A stretch of 64,000 nt of DNA. It comes from Bizionia myxarmorum. Its GTDB lineage: Bacteria; Bacteroidota; Bacteroidia; Flavobacteriales; Flavobacteriaceae. Below the pieces are notes generated by a model, which had not been told where the DNA came from, searched no databases, and saw nothing but the letters and a program-made list of their open reading frames with translations. Position numbers and translations under genes: made by a program. Positions 9,044 through 18,080 of the stretch are shown here, one piece after another (position 1 is the first letter of the stretch; each line of letters starts with the position of its first letter). Location: NCBI RefSeq assembly GCF_008086205.1, contig NZ_VSKK01000001.1:1860001-1924000 (forward strand), written 5' to 3'.

Positions 9044-9598
9044 TTATTCTGGATTTTCCATGCTAGCGTCTCTAGCTAGAGGTGCAGAGTCTGGTTCTTT
9101 TCCTAATTGCGTATCTAAAGTCAATAAAGATTCATTAGAGGCATTTGGACCACCGGCAATTTTTAATTTATCCAATAATTCCATAACTAATTTCTCCTCT
9201 TCTATTTGTTCTTTCACAAACCATTGCGCGAAATTATAAGTTGCCCAATCTTTTTCTTCATGAGCTAAATTCACAATGTCATAAATAGCATTGGTATTAT
9301 CCACTTCATGTTTAAAGGTTTTTTCAAAACATTCTTGCAAGTTTTTTGGATTGGCTGGAGGTGCTTTAATAGCTTTAATTTGTACCGTTCCACCACGTTC
9401 CATGATATATTGCATAACCTTCATCATATGGTCGCGTTCTTCCTGGCAATGACGAAATAGGAAATTGGCTATACCGCCATAACCTTCACTGTCTGCCCAG
9501 CACCCGTAAGATAAATATATCTGTGCGGCTTCAGCTTCTTTAGTAACTTGAAAGTTTAAGATTTCTTCTATTTTTTTGGATAATCGATTGGTATTCAT
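9044..9598 (-). CDS. ftnA: Non-heme ferritin
   Basis: This iron-storage protein assembles into a 24-subunit shell and oxidises Fe(II). The 184 residues include the ferritin four-helix bundle (about 5-155), with ferroxidase-centre residues visible in QVTKEAEAAQIYLSYG, in EERDHMMKVMQYI (Glu and His pair) and in HEEKDWATYNFAQWFVKEQ. The C-terminal 25 residues are an acidic, Pro-rich tail that exceeds the usual bacterial ferritin end. It is a single gene with its own terminator. No Fur-type box was recognised upstream. Confidence 0.93.
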   Translation of the reverse strand: MNTNRLSKKIEEILNFQVTKEAEAAQIYLSYGCWADSEGYGGIANFLFRHCQEERDHMMKVMQYIMERGGTVQIKAIKAPPANPKNLQECFEKTFKHEVDNTNAIYDIVNLAHEEKDWATYNFAQWFVKEQIEEEKLVMELLDKLKIAGGPNASNESLLTLDTQLGKEPDSAPLARDASMENPE

Positions 9599-9973
9599 AA
9601 TATGTGATTTTTAATTTCTATAAAGTACCGAATTTTGACCTAATTATTTAAACTATTTAGAATTAAATTTTAACTCAAATACGGAATTCATCTTAATAAA
9701 AAAATCTAATCTTTCACATTATTCTTTCAATTGTTCATTACTTTGAAACTGTAATGTGTTTAAAAATAATTTAGATTTGGTAATATAACTTTTAAAAATA
9801 TAATGATAAATGTCTCAAATTCAATCGAATTTATAGTTTCTTAAAATGCAGGCAAATAAGATACTCCTCATTTTAAAAATAAAACCACCTCCAAATAGTG
9901 ATTCACTTTTTGAAGGCAGTTTATGAAAACAATTTAATAATTTGTTTAAATGCTGTTATATTGAAAATACGTG
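9599..9973. other. Intergenic region between ferritin and lipoprotein cluster
   Basis: No supported gene. It holds the ferritin promoter region (very AT-rich, no clear box) and the terminator at 9882-9922 serving the lipoprotein gene to its right. Confidence 0.5.
9882..9922 (-). terminator. Long hairpin terminator downstream of the 9974 lipoprotein gene
   Basis: Read on the minus strand, the arms AAACTGCCTTCAAA and TTTGGAGGTGGTTT pair through two wobbles. An inner AGTGA/TCACT stem extends them, and a T-rich run follows. Confidence 0.65.
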
Positions 9974-10537
9974 TTACATTTTTTTAACAACTTGTTGTGC
10001 TAAAGCCGTGGTTTTGTCAATCATTTCATCTGTACTTAATGGGTTGTCCTTATTTGGCGTTACAAAAAAGGATACAAAAAAGATATAACCGTTGTTAGAA
10101 ACGCGTAATTGTCCGCCACCTATTTTACTCCATGTGGCTATATCTCCCACGCCAGAAACCTCTTGAAAGCCATTTTTTTTATAGACTTTTTCGTTTTGAA
10201 ATTCCCAGATTTTTTCAATTTCACTAGCACTTCGTCTATCACCACGCGCAAAGTTTAGTTTAACACCGTAAAAAAGTTTATGCTCACTGGGCATCTTCCA
10301 ATCAAATGATGAAATAGCGCTTTTCTTTTCCTTATGTTCTATTTCTATGTCTTTATTCAAATCGAATATGGTGCGGATGTCCGTTTCCGTAATAAGCTTT
10401 GAAATATCATCACGCTGGCTAGAGCCAAGATAACTGCCTTTGTTTTTTTCTTCCTCTTTGCAAGAGCTTGCTACACTTATTAAGAAAAGAAAGAGTAGTA
10501 GTTGGGTGACTTTGGGTAATTTAGCTAGTGTTTTCAT
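9974..10537 (-). CDS. Lipoprotein of unknown function
   Basis: This is a 187-residue exported lipoprotein. The signal peptide ends in VASSC (lipid cysteine at about residue 26) and is followed by KEEEKNKG, an acidic run of the kind that marks surface lipoproteins in Flavobacteriia. The mature part has no domain I recognise. It contains FDWKMPSEHKLFYGVKLNF and a later VSGVGDIATWSK, a pattern seen in small stand-alone solute-facing domains. It differs from the rest of the cluster in its signal and lacks the SSDDD motif. It follows the 10586 gene closely (48 bases), so the two are probably cotranscribed. Confidence 0.78.
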   Translation of the reverse strand: MKTLAKLPKVTQLLLFLFLISVASSCKEEEKNKGSYLGSSQRDDISKLITETDIRTIFDLNKDIEIEHKEKKSAISSFDWKMPSEHKLFYGVKLNFARGDRRSASEIEKIWEFQNEKVYKKNGFQEVSGVGDIATWSKIGGGQLRVSNNGYIFFVSFFVTPNKDNPLSTDEMIDKTTALAQQVVKKM

Positions 10538-10585
10538 TATAATTAGGTTTATTTTTATTAAAAAAAATGATTCATGTTGGAAAGG

Positions 10586-11308
10586 TTACTCTTTTAAAAG
10601 CGTGTATATAGAACTGTTACCTGTATCGAGAACCATTTGAGTGTCCGTAACCGAAAGCACATATTGTTGATATATGTTTCCATCGCTTCTAGTAGTTGTT
10701 ATTTCATTTTGCCCTGTTAAATCGTAGGTTCCATTAGTTTCAGTCCAAGGAAGACAATCACCGTTATCATTTTCAAGGAAAAATTTAGTAGTATACGTAC
10801 CATTGTTTAAGAACTCAAAATACCCTTGTTTATCGCAGTTTGTAAAGGGTGGTGCACCTTCTGCACTATCAATAAACCATTTGCCCAATATTAGGTTTGG
10901 ATCTACGGTTGCTTGTGTTGTAAACGAGTAGGTGCTACTTTCTGTTATGCCACCATTATTATCTTTAGCGATTACTTTCCAAAAATAGGTTGTATCATAA
11001 TCCAAGCTGTCTTGAAGCATAAAACTGGTTTCTGATAAATTGGCTGCTAATTTTGTTGTTGGCGGATTATTTGTGTCTAAATAAAAATCATGACTAACGC
11101 TATCGCCATTAGTATCTGGCGCGATATTCCAAGAAAATATGGGTTGAAGCGCTACGTTTGTATCATTATCTGCAACTTTAATGAGCGTTAAAGCACCTGG
11201 TTCTTGGTTTATTGCAGGACTGTCATCACCACTACTACAACTGTTTAAGGCAAAGCCTGCGCAGAGTAATAGTAGTAGAATTTTAAAATAATTTTGATGT
11301 GCTTTCAT
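10586..11308 (-). CDS. Surface lipoprotein, fibronectin-III-like plus lipocalin-like domain
   Basis: This is a 240-residue lipoprotein. The signal ends in LNSC (cysteine at about residue 24), followed by SSGDD, the acidic export motif of flavobacterial surface lipoproteins. An N-terminal fibronectin-III-like module (about 40-130) has the repeating phrase YLDTNNPPTTKLAANLSE and YFWKVIAKDNNGG. A C-terminal lipocalin-like barrel (about 140-238) begins LILGKWFIDS. It has the same plan as the 15970 gene and as the decayed first half of the pseudogene at 13762-14648, so the three are paralogs. A role in binding at the cell surface is inferred only. Confidence 0.82.
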   Translation of the reverse strand: MKAHQNYFKILLLLLCAGFALNSCSSGDDSPAINQEPGALTLIKVADNDTNVALQPIFSWNIAPDTNGDSVSHDFYLDTNNPPTTKLAANLSETSFMLQDSLDYDTTYFWKVIAKDNNGGITESSTYSFTTQATVDPNLILGKWFIDSAEGAPPFTNCDKQGYFEFLNNGTYTTKFFLENDNGDCLPWTETNGTYDLTGQNEITTTRSDGNIYQQYVLSVTDTQMVLDTGNSSIYTLLKE

Positions 11309-11438
11309 TTTTCAGTTTTTTTTAGTGATAGTTTGAGGTTTTGTTTGTTCAGTATTAATTCCGACTTGAACCAATTTACTAGTCACATTTCTACTTTTAT
11401 TAATAAAGCAGATTATTGGTTTTGATAAAAGTTACTAT

Positions 11439-12764
11439 TTACTCTGGGGTAATTTTGCGAATTTTGTTATTATTTCTATCCGAAACATAAAGATTGTCTT
11501 GGTTATCTATTATTATTTTAAGAGGGAAATAAAATTGAGCACTTGCTCCTATTCCGTCTGTATAACCTGGGGAGCTACCAGCTATGGTACTAACAAGACC
11601 ACTAGGCGTGATTTTTCGAATTCTGTGATTATAGCTGTCTGCTATATAAAGGTTGCCTTGACTATCCAAAGTTATTCCAATTGGAATATAAAATTGTGCA
11701 TCAATTCCCGTTCCATCTGCATTACCTTCGATACTTCCAGCTATAGTCGTAACTTCACCACTTGAGTTGATTTTTCGTATTTTATGATTACCAGAATCAG
11801 CTATGTAAAGATTTCCTTGGCTATCTGCGGTTATTTCTTGTGGACCATAAAATTGTGCGTTAGTTCCTGTTCCATCCGTATCACCAGGATTACTACCTGC
11901 TACTGTACTAACCATCCCATTTTGGGTGACTTTGCGAATTTTATTGTTACGATTATCCGCTACATAGAGATTGTCTTGATTATCAACAGTTATTCCTGTC
12001 GGGCCGTAAAATTGCGCATCTGCACCGGTCCCATCAGCGTAGCCAGCTGTATTTCCTGCTAAAGTCGTGACTGCACCATTTGGTGTAATTTTTCGTATTT
12101 TATTATTGTCTCTATCAGCGATATAGAGGTTACCTTGACTATCAATAGCTATTCCTTCTGGAGCATTAAATTGTGCATTAGTACCTGTTCCATCAGCATC
12201 ACCTTCGATACTTCCTGCTATGGTACTTACTGTTCCATTAGGATTTATTTTCCTGATTTTATGATTTTCGGTGTCTGCAATATAAAAGTTTCCTGCATTA
12301 TCGATGGTTATTCCCCTTGGAGAATCAAATTGTGCATCAATACCTGTTCCATCTGCAAAACCATTAGTACTTCCTGCAAACGTACTTACTTGAAATTCTG
12401 AAATAATATACTTAAATTCTGGACCTATTAATTCCGTGCTATTAACCATAACTTTTAACAAGCCAGTATAAGCTCTTGCTGGTACGGCTGCAGTAATTTC
12501 TGTGTTGGTTACTGCTTGGACAGTAGCTTCAACATCGTTAAAATATACGGTAATATTATTAATGTCTGTTCCAAAATGGCTTCCGTTAATAGTAACAACG
12601 GTTCCTTTGGGTCCGCTATCTGGCACCATATTATTTAAGGTTGCTGTTGGAGTAGGCGTTGGTTTTGCATCATCAGCATCATCATCACTACTACAGGCAC
12701 TAAAGATGAAGCCTATTGCTAGCACAACAAATAAAGATTTGAAATTAAATTGTAAACTTTTCAT
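11439..12764 (-). CDS. Surface lipoprotein with IPT/TIG domain and six NHL repeats
   Basis: This is a 441-residue lipoprotein. The leader ends in FSAC followed by SSDDDADD. An IPT/TIG immunoglobulin-like domain lies at about 40-125. Six tandem NHL repeats of 53 residues follow, each built on GxADGTGxxAQFxxPxGI, then NLYIAD and NKIRKI, and together they should close a six-bladed beta-propeller. The DNA repeats (159 bp each) are similar enough to recombine and cause long shadow ORFs on the other strand. Its upstream region carries the 21-bp-spaced direct repeats shared with the 16845 gene and lies the same distance from the start codon. The ligand is unknown. Confidence 0.88.
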   Translation of the reverse strand: MKSLQFNFKSLFVVLAIGFIFSACSSDDDADDAKPTPTPTATLNNMVPDSGPKGTVVTINGSHFGTDINNITVYFNDVEATVQAVTNTEITAAVPARAYTGLLKVMVNSTELIGPEFKYIISEFQVSTFAGSTNGFADGTGIDAQFDSPRGITIDNAGNFYIADTENHKIRKINPNGTVSTIAGSIEGDADGTGTNAQFNAPEGIAIDSQGNLYIADRDNNKIRKITPNGAVTTLAGNTAGYADGTGADAQFYGPTGITVDNQDNLYVADNRNNKIRKVTQNGMVSTVAGSNPGDTDGTGTNAQFYGPQEITADSQGNLYIADSGNHKIRKINSSGEVTTIAGSIEGNADGTGIDAQFYIPIGITLDSQGNLYIADSYNHRIRKITPSGLVSTIAGSSPGYTDGIGASAQFYFPLKIIIDNQDNLYVSDRNNNKIRKITPE

Positions 12765-13136
12765 GTTTATTTTTATTTAAGAAATTAACAATAGCTTTTT
12801 AAAACTAATTTTAATTGTTTTTCTGCACAATATGTAGACAATATTTGTTACGAATTAATTAGTATTTGTAACGTTTTAATTAGTATTCAGCATTACTGTT
12901 ATTTTAATTATAGTTTAAAAAACTATTTTTACGGTATACCTTAAAAACATGTATGTTTTTATCATCATAAAAGTTTGTATTATGGTACTTTCATGTTTTT
13001 AAAAACAGAATGGCTAACAAAATTAGTTAAAAAGACCTCTGTTGGGGGAAGTGTTTTTTTTTGTTTTTAAGAGTGATGAAGGTTAACTCTTGTATGACTA
13101 CTTTATAGAATCATAGGATTACTAAAAAGATAGTAT
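12765..13136. other. Regulatory intergenic region upstream of the NHL lipoprotein
   Basis: No ORF. It holds three 21-bp-phased direct repeats (12842-12891). On the minus strand, the flanking sequence with CAAATATTGTCTACATATTG is clearly related to the region upstream of the 16845 gene. An ACATGTATGTTTTTA-type inverted patch lies near 12945. Confidence 0.6.
12842..12891 (-). promoter_or_regulatory. Candidate LytTR-type operator: three direct repeats, 21-bp period
   Basis: On the plus strand, TATTTG starts at 12842 and 12863 and TATTCAGC at 12884, exactly 21 bp apart, the last two preceded by TTAG. The block begins 78 bp upstream of the NHL lipoprotein start. LytTR regulators bind direct repeats with about this period, and such a regulator is encoded at 19504-20262. 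Binding is inferred. Confidence 0.5.
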
Positions 13137-13703
13137 TTAATATCCAGGTGGCAAATTAATAGATATGGTTCCTGAAGCGTTGGTTGTTTTAAGGTCACCA
13201 TTGTCATCAGTATAACTGAATATACCGTCAAATTCCATGTCAAGTTCAGACATTGGAGGCATTCCAAGTTGTTGACCGACAATTACTTTAGCGGTTCCTG
13301 ATTGGGAAGCATATCCTATATCTCTGTTTGGGGCAAATTCTAATGTGGAATCTGAATTGGAATCTAAAGAGATATTGTTGTCTTGTCCGTCTGGGTATTC
13401 AAAAGTACCAGCTATCCATATATCGTTATTGTATAAACTAATACCGATTATGGTTTTACCATTATCATGACCATATGTGGAAACAGCTGTAATAGCACCA
13501 TTTTCGCCCTCGGTTCCAAACACATTGTCTACTTCACCATTATACCGCTGACCATTGACGGTAATATCATAGGTGTGATTTGTTCCAGAATTATTAGGTG
13601 GTGTAGCTGACGGATTGTCATCATCGCTACTGCAATTTAGAAAAGCGCAGCTTATTAGTATTAAAAATAGTAAGGGTTTGAATTTAAATGTTATCATTTT
13701 CAT
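13137..13703 (-). CDS. Surface lipoprotein, beta-rich, unknown function
   Basis: This is a 188-residue lipoprotein with a leader ending in FLNC followed by SSDDDNPS, the same export motif as its neighbours. The mature part is short and beta-rich. It starts with HTYDITVNGQRYNG and later has FDGIFSYTDDNGD, resembling the small one-domain surface lipoproteins common in marine flavobacteria, but I cannot name a family. The stop is followed by the long regulatory region of the NHL gene. It is transcribed in the same direction as the rest of the cluster, with a 58-base gap after the chimeric pseudogene. Confidence 0.78.
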   Translation of the reverse strand: MKMITFKFKPLLFLILISCAFLNCSSDDDNPSATPPNNSGTNHTYDITVNGQRYNGEVDNVFGTEGENGAITAVSTYGHDNGKTIIGISLYNNDIWIAGTFEYPDGQDNNISLDSNSDSTLEFAPNRDIGYASQSGTAKVIVGQQLGMPPMSELDMEFDGIFSYTDDNGDLKTTNASGTISINLPPGY

Positions 13704-13761
13704 ATTTAAAATATTTATAATGGTTTAATATTTAGAGTTAGTGCTGGTGAAATTATTATTT

Positions 13762-14648
13762 TTATGGGCAGTTGCCCCAGTCTGGTTTATTATCATTACT
13801 CAAAGCGCTACCGGAAGCAAAATCATCAGGTTCAGTAGGAATATTCAAAACGCACTAGCTGTTGAGATTTTGATTAAATGTGTAGGCAATTTGAAACATA
13901 TAGTCCATATCTATTGCATTGCTGACATTCCAACCACTTATGTCTGAATTAAACGCGCGAGCACCACTAAACATACTATTCATAATAGTTACATTACCAA
14001 CATCCCAGTTGCTAATATCGCCATTAAAGATTTTCGCATTAAAAAACATAGCATCCATATTAGTTACGTTGCTAACATTCCAACTGTTGAGACTTTGATT
14101 AAGGGCATTGGCATCCATAAACAAAGCCTCCATGTTTGTTACGTTGCTTACATCCCAACTGCTAATATTGCCGTTAAAAATGGTTGCTTGGTGAAACATA
14201 TGATTCATATCAGTTACATTACTAACATCCCAGTTATTGAGATCTCCGTTAAATTGGTTAGTACCCCAAAACATAAAACTCATATTGGTTACATGGCTTA
14301 CATTCCAGTTATTGAGATTTTGATTAAATGAACTGGCCTCATAAAACATTTGTTACATCAACAATTGTGTTATTGATAACTGAAGTAAATTTTGTTGTTG
14401 GTGGATTGTTAGTGCCCACAGATAGATCATAGCTTACAACATTGCCACTTGGAGTTTAAGCGGCACTCCATTAAAAAATAGGTTTTAAATCTACATTTTG
14501 CGAGCCGTTTGCTATTTCAAGTAAATTAAAATTGCTAGGTGTTTGGTTTACAGTAAAACCATGGATATAACTTTTATGGATGGTTAAAGCGAAACCTAGA
14601 GTTATTAAAAAAAAGTAGGGATTTGAAACTGATTTGACGTTTTTTCAT
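13762..14648 (-). pseudogene. Chimeric decayed lipoprotein: FN3-type head joined to BspA-type (DUF285) tail
   Basis: Read on the minus strand from ATG 14648, the start (MKKRQISFKSLLFF) is a lipoprotein leader that shifts frame and meets stops. It then continues as NQTPSNFNLLEIANGS and NNPPTKF, matching the fibronectin-like half of the 10586 and 15970 genes. Near 14349 the sequence changes abruptly into BspA-type repeats of the form FNGDISNWDVSNVTNM (open frame 13855-14349). At 13855 a TAG stands where the family has TGG, but the frame beyond it gives a perfect family C-terminus ending in NKPDWGNCP. At least one frameshift and three stops are present, so no functional product is expected. Confidence 0.85.
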
Positions 14649-14738
14649 CCTTATTGTTTAATTATATAAGATCGGTTTTTTATGATAGTCCAAACAGTGT
14701 CTAGTTTAGCAATTTCTTATTGATAGCTCATGCACGTT

Positions 14739-15896
14739 TTATGGACAGGTGCCCCATATTGGTTTATTGCTACTGCTTAAAGGGCTGCCCGAGGCAAAAT
14801 CGTTGGGTTCTGATGTTAGATTTGTCACACACCAACCGCTGATATTTTGGTTAAAGGAAGTCGCATCAGCAAACATGCGTAACATATTCGTAACATTACC
14901 TACATTCCAATTACTAATATCTCTATTGAAGTTACTAGCCTCATTAAACATAAAATCCATAGCTGTGACGTTGCTCACATTCCAATCAGTAATATCGCCA
15001 TTAAAGGAACTAGCATTAAAAAACATCCATCCGGTATTTGTTACGCTGCTCATATCCCAACTATGCAGGTCTGAATTAAATGAGCTGGCTCCATTAAACA
15101 TAGATCTCATTGTTGTAACATTACTTACGTCCCAATTACTTAAGTCTGCGTTAAAGGATGTAGCTGCACCAAATACACCATTCATGACCGTTACGCTAGA
15201 GACGTCCCAATTACTGAGGTCGGAATTAAAAACCAGTGCATTATTAAATAAAGTGCCCATATTCGTTACGCTGCTTACATCCCAATTGCTCAAGTCTGCA
15301 TTGAAGACATCGGTGCTTTGAAACATATTATTCATATTAGTTACGGTACTCACATCCCAATGACTGATATCTCCATTAAAGGTATTGGCGGCATTAAATA
15401 AGTTACTCATATCTGTGATGCCACTGGTGCAGGTTGTTTCAGCATTTTCGGGTGTTATTTGGTCCACAGTGCGTTTTGTGTATGTAATGCCATTTATTAC
15501 CCCAGTACCTCCCACAGCTGCGTTTGGTGCCATGATGGTTACCCCGTTATCTGCTAAATAAAATAAGTCTCTTTCAAAGACGGCTGTTATATTTTTAGTT
15601 GCATTTACCGCAAATTGAATAGGGTTATCGATACCTGTAACATCTCCTTGCCATTCTTTAAATTCCCAGCCTTGCACTGGTGTTGCGGTTATGTTTATTA
15701 CTTGATCTTTTTCAAATTCACCGCTTTGTGGGGATACGGTTCCGCCATTACTTGGGGACGCGTTTATGGAAACCTGATAGGATGTTGGTTCAGGGCTTGT
15801 AGGCGAATTATCATCATCGCTGTTACAACTTGTAAAAGCGAATCCAGCTAATACTAAAAACAGCAAAGGCTTAAAATTATTTTGTAAACGTTTCAT
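14739..15896 (-). CDS. BspA-family surface lipoprotein with DUF285 repeats
   Basis: This lipoprotein has a leader ending in FTSC followed by NSDDDNSP. I start it at the ATG at 15896 (MKRLQNNFK) because the 13 in-frame codons before it do not belong to a signal peptide. An InlB B-repeat-like domain comes next (about residues 40-105, with TPVQGWEFKEWQGDV). About ten 25-residue DUF285 repeats follow, of the form FNSDLSNWDVSSVTNM, and the C-terminus is NKPIWGTCP. Proteins of this type stick out from the cell and bind host, polymer or partner-cell surfaces. It is the intact relative of the tail of the neighbouring pseudogene. Confidence 0.87.
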   Translation of the reverse strand: MKRLQNNFKPLLFLVLAGFAFTSCNSDDDNSPTSPEPTSYQVSINASPSNGGTVSPQSGEFEKDQVINITATPVQGWEFKEWQGDVTGIDNPIQFAVNATKNITAVFERDLFYLADNGVTIMAPNAAVGGTGVINGITYTKRTVDQITPENAETTCTSGITDMSNLFNAANTFNGDISHWDVSTVTNMNNMFQSTDVFNADLSNWDVSSVTNMGTLFNNALVFNSDLSNWDVSSVTVMNGVFGAATSFNADLSNWDVSNVTTMRSMFNGASSFNSDLHSWDMSSVTNTGWMFFNASSFNGDITDWNVSNVTAMDFMFNEASNFNRDISNWNVGNVTNMLRMFADATSFNQNISGWCVTNLTSEPNDFASGSPLSSSNKPIWGTCP

Positions 15897-15969
15897 ATTT
15901 ATTTTATTACTCATTGTTGAATTAAAATAGGCCATCCTAAATTTATAATTGAAACGGCCTCATTTTTAA

Positions 15970-16677
15970 TTATGCTTTAATAAATGTTATTATTGTTCCA
16001 ACATAATTCACTACCAGTTCGGTTGATGAAATAGACTGAATATTCCAAATTTCAGTAGTGCCATTCCCTGTCACCTCAAACTGAAATCTATCAATTACTT
16101 GGTAGGTACCATTTGCACTATTCATTAGCACACAGTTTCCATCAGTATCTTCGTCATAGTTAGTTATTTGAAAGAATAGGTCCTCTGTGAAATTGATAAA
16201 GGCATTTTTTTTACATTCTGACAACGGCGGTGATCCAGCCTGACTTTCAAAATACCATTTTCCTATTAAGGTCTCTCCAGTAGTGAGCTCTCTGGTTGTA
16301 AACGTATCGATATTACTTTGGGTTGTATTTCCATTTGCATCTTTTGCTATAACCATCCAGTAATATGTGGTTTCTGGTTGTAAATCCGTTTGTATGCTAT
16401 AAGTAGTTGCATTCAAGTTATTAGCAATTGCCATTTGGGGTGGATTTTGAGTATCCAAATAAACTTGGTAGCTAATTGCATCGCCTTCTGGGTCTGTTGC
16501 TGTTTCCCAAGATAATTGAAGTTGTAAATCGGCATCATTAGCCACATCCACGACATTAAAGTTATTTGGTGCTTGGTTTGCTATTGAACCGTCATCATCA
16601 GAACTACAACTATTAAGTACAAAGCCTAGAAGCAATGAGAAAAGTAAAAAATTAAATTTGTTTTTAAATATTTTCAT
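15970..16677 (-). CDS. Surface lipoprotein, fibronectin-III-like plus lipocalin-like domain
   Basis: This is a paralog of the 10586 gene with the same two-domain plan. The leader (starting at ATG 16677, MKIFKNKFNF) ends in LNSC followed by SSDDDGS. The first module holds YLDTQNPPQMAIANNLNATTY and YYWMVIAKDANGNTTQS, and the second begins LIGKWYFES. The ATG at 16677 is preferred over the upstream in-frame start because it gives a normal signal peptide. A terminator-like hairpin separates it from the beta-helix gene upstream, so it probably has its own promoter. Confidence 0.82.
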   Translation of the reverse strand: MKIFKNKFNFLLFSLLLGFVLNSCSSDDDGSIANQAPNNFNVVDVANDADLQLQLSWETATDPEGDAISYQVYLDTQNPPQMAIANNLNATTYSIQTDLQPETTYYWMVIAKDANGNTTQSNIDTFTTRELTTGETLIGKWYFESQAGSPPLSECKKNAFINFTEDLFFQITNYDEDTDGNCVLMNSANGTYQVIDRFQFEVTGNGTTEIWNIQSISSTELVVNYVGTIITFIKA

Positions 16678-16707
16678 TTTTATAATATTTTGTTTGTTAA
16701 TCCTAAA

Positions 16708-16768
16708 AAAAAGCACCTTTGTGTTTTATTAACACGTGTGTTTCGCGAAAGTACATAAGGTGCTTTTA
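16708..16768 (-). terminator. Terminator downstream of the beta-helix lipoprotein gene
   Basis: The 10-bp arms AAAGCACCTT (16710-16719) and AAGGTGCTTT (16757-16766) flank a long loop that itself contains TTTCGCGAAA. Read on the minus strand it is followed by eight T residues. Confidence 0.7.
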
Positions 16769-16844
16769 TTTAGGAACGGTTTATAAACTCTATTAGATTA
16801 ACCACGAGGTGAGAAATAAACCATTTTATTTATAATGATGATCA

Positions 16845-18080
16845 TTAAGGGTTTGTCACTTCAACTCCATTATGATCAGAAAATAGTTTTGGCGTATTGT
16901 CCAAACTTAAGTTGCTATAATCTAAACTAAAATTATAACCATGGCCATAATTAAGGCTAACACCATATTCAAAGCAATTAATAAAATTAACATCGTGCAA
17001 CTTTAAAAAAACGCTTTTCCCTAATTTTATAGCGCCATTTGGATCCCCAATAGTTTCACCAGCGTTGGAAATATCTAAAAATCTGACTTCATTAAGCGGG
17101 CTGTCAGATAAAATACTTAACCCTTTCCAGTAACCAGCAACATCTTCTTTTCCTTTAATGGTAATTCTGTCATTCGGGGTACCAACCATTATCGTTTCGT
17201 GTTGATACCTGAATGCACCTTGAAAATACATTTCGCTTCCTGCATCCATTAGTATTGTAACACCTGGTTTAAATGTAAATGTGCGTTTAGCTGAATTATT
17301 AGGATTTAAACCGTTGGAGAAAAAAGGTATGTCAATATTATGGAATGTAATGTCTTTATCCGCGCCAGTATGTTCCAATCGAATATAATCGTTTACATTA
17401 CCCGAATAAGTACTACTTTCATCAATAGAATTGATGTGATTTGCATTGGTTACAATTGGCACATCGTTTCTAGTAAAGGTTGAGTTTGCTAACGTTAAAT
17501 TACCAGCACGAGCTTCCCAATGCAAGCCTATTTCTTGGCAATCTCGAATGGAAACATTATTAAAATCCATAACGCCTCCCCAAGCACCAATTACGGCGCC
17601 TTTATAATTCCAGCCACCAGGACGTATTTGACCGGCATATTCAACCGTTACATGATTCATAACATTTGAAGCATTATCAGTAGATAATAATAAGCCTCTC
17701 CAATGACCTTTAATTTTTTCTGTTCCTGTTAGAATAATTGGGTTTTGAGATGTACCTTTCATTTCTATTTTGTAATTGGCATCATCAATAAATTGTAAAC
17801 CTGCATTTTTTTCGAATGCAATAACAACGCCAGCATCTATAAGTATATCGCCTTTAATTTTTGGGTCACAACTTATAATGTAGTCTATGGGAGCACCAGG
17901 AACGTTTTCTAAATGAATATTACCTGAACTGAAATAATCACAGTCCAAAACTATGGCGGGATTATTAGCTTGAGGCGGCTCTTCAGTTAAGGGGTCATCG
18001 TCACTACTACAACTAGAAAAGGCGAAGCCCATTAATAATAGTAACAGCACTGGTTTAAATGTAATCTTTAGGGTTTTCAT
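16845..18080 (-). CDS. Surface lipoprotein with right-handed beta-helix
   Basis: This is a 411-residue lipoprotein with a leader ending in FSSC followed by SSDDDPLTEEP. The mature part consists of short imperfect rungs with phrases such as VTVEYAGQI, MDFNNVSIRDC and VFLKLHDVNFINC. This pattern is typical of right-handed parallel beta-helix proteins that are either structural or carbohydrate-active. No catalytic triad of a known lyase can be pointed out. Its upstream region shares sequence and the 21-bp-phased repeats with the NHL lipoprotein gene at the same distance from ATG, which suggests common control. Confidence 0.82.
   Translation of the reverse strand: MKTLKITFKPVLLLLLMGFAFSSCSSDDDPLTEEPPQANNPAIVLDCDYFSSGNIHLENVPGAPIDYIISCDPKIKGDILIDAGVVIAFEKNAGLQFIDDANYKIEMKGTSQNPIILTGTEKIKGHWRGLLLSTDNASNVMNHVTVEYAGQIRPGGWNYKGAVIGAWGGVMDFNNVSIRDCQEIGLHWEARAGNLTLANSTFTRNDVPIVTNANHINSIDESSTYSGNVNDYIRLEHTGADKDITFHNIDIPFFSNGLNPNNSAKRTFTFKPGVTILMDAGSEMYFQGAFRYQHETIMVGTPNDRITIKGKEDVAGYWKGLSILSDSPLNEVRFLDISNAGETIGDPNGAIKLGKSVFLKLHDVNFINCFEYGVSLNYGHGYNFSLDYSNLSLDNTPKLFSDHNGVEVTNP

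Noticed and set aside
11350-11385. Fifth LytTR-like operator upstream of the 10586 gene
   Set aside because: CAGTATTAATTC is present but the second half-site falls at 20 bp and matches poorly.
11499-12401. Series of small plus-strand ORFs
   Set aside because: They are shadows of the NHL repeats of the minus-strand lipoprotein, repeating with the same 159-bp period.
14749-15321. 190-residue plus-strand ORF
   Set aside because: Antisense to the BspA-type repeats of the minus-strand lipoprotein; its repetition reflects that gene.
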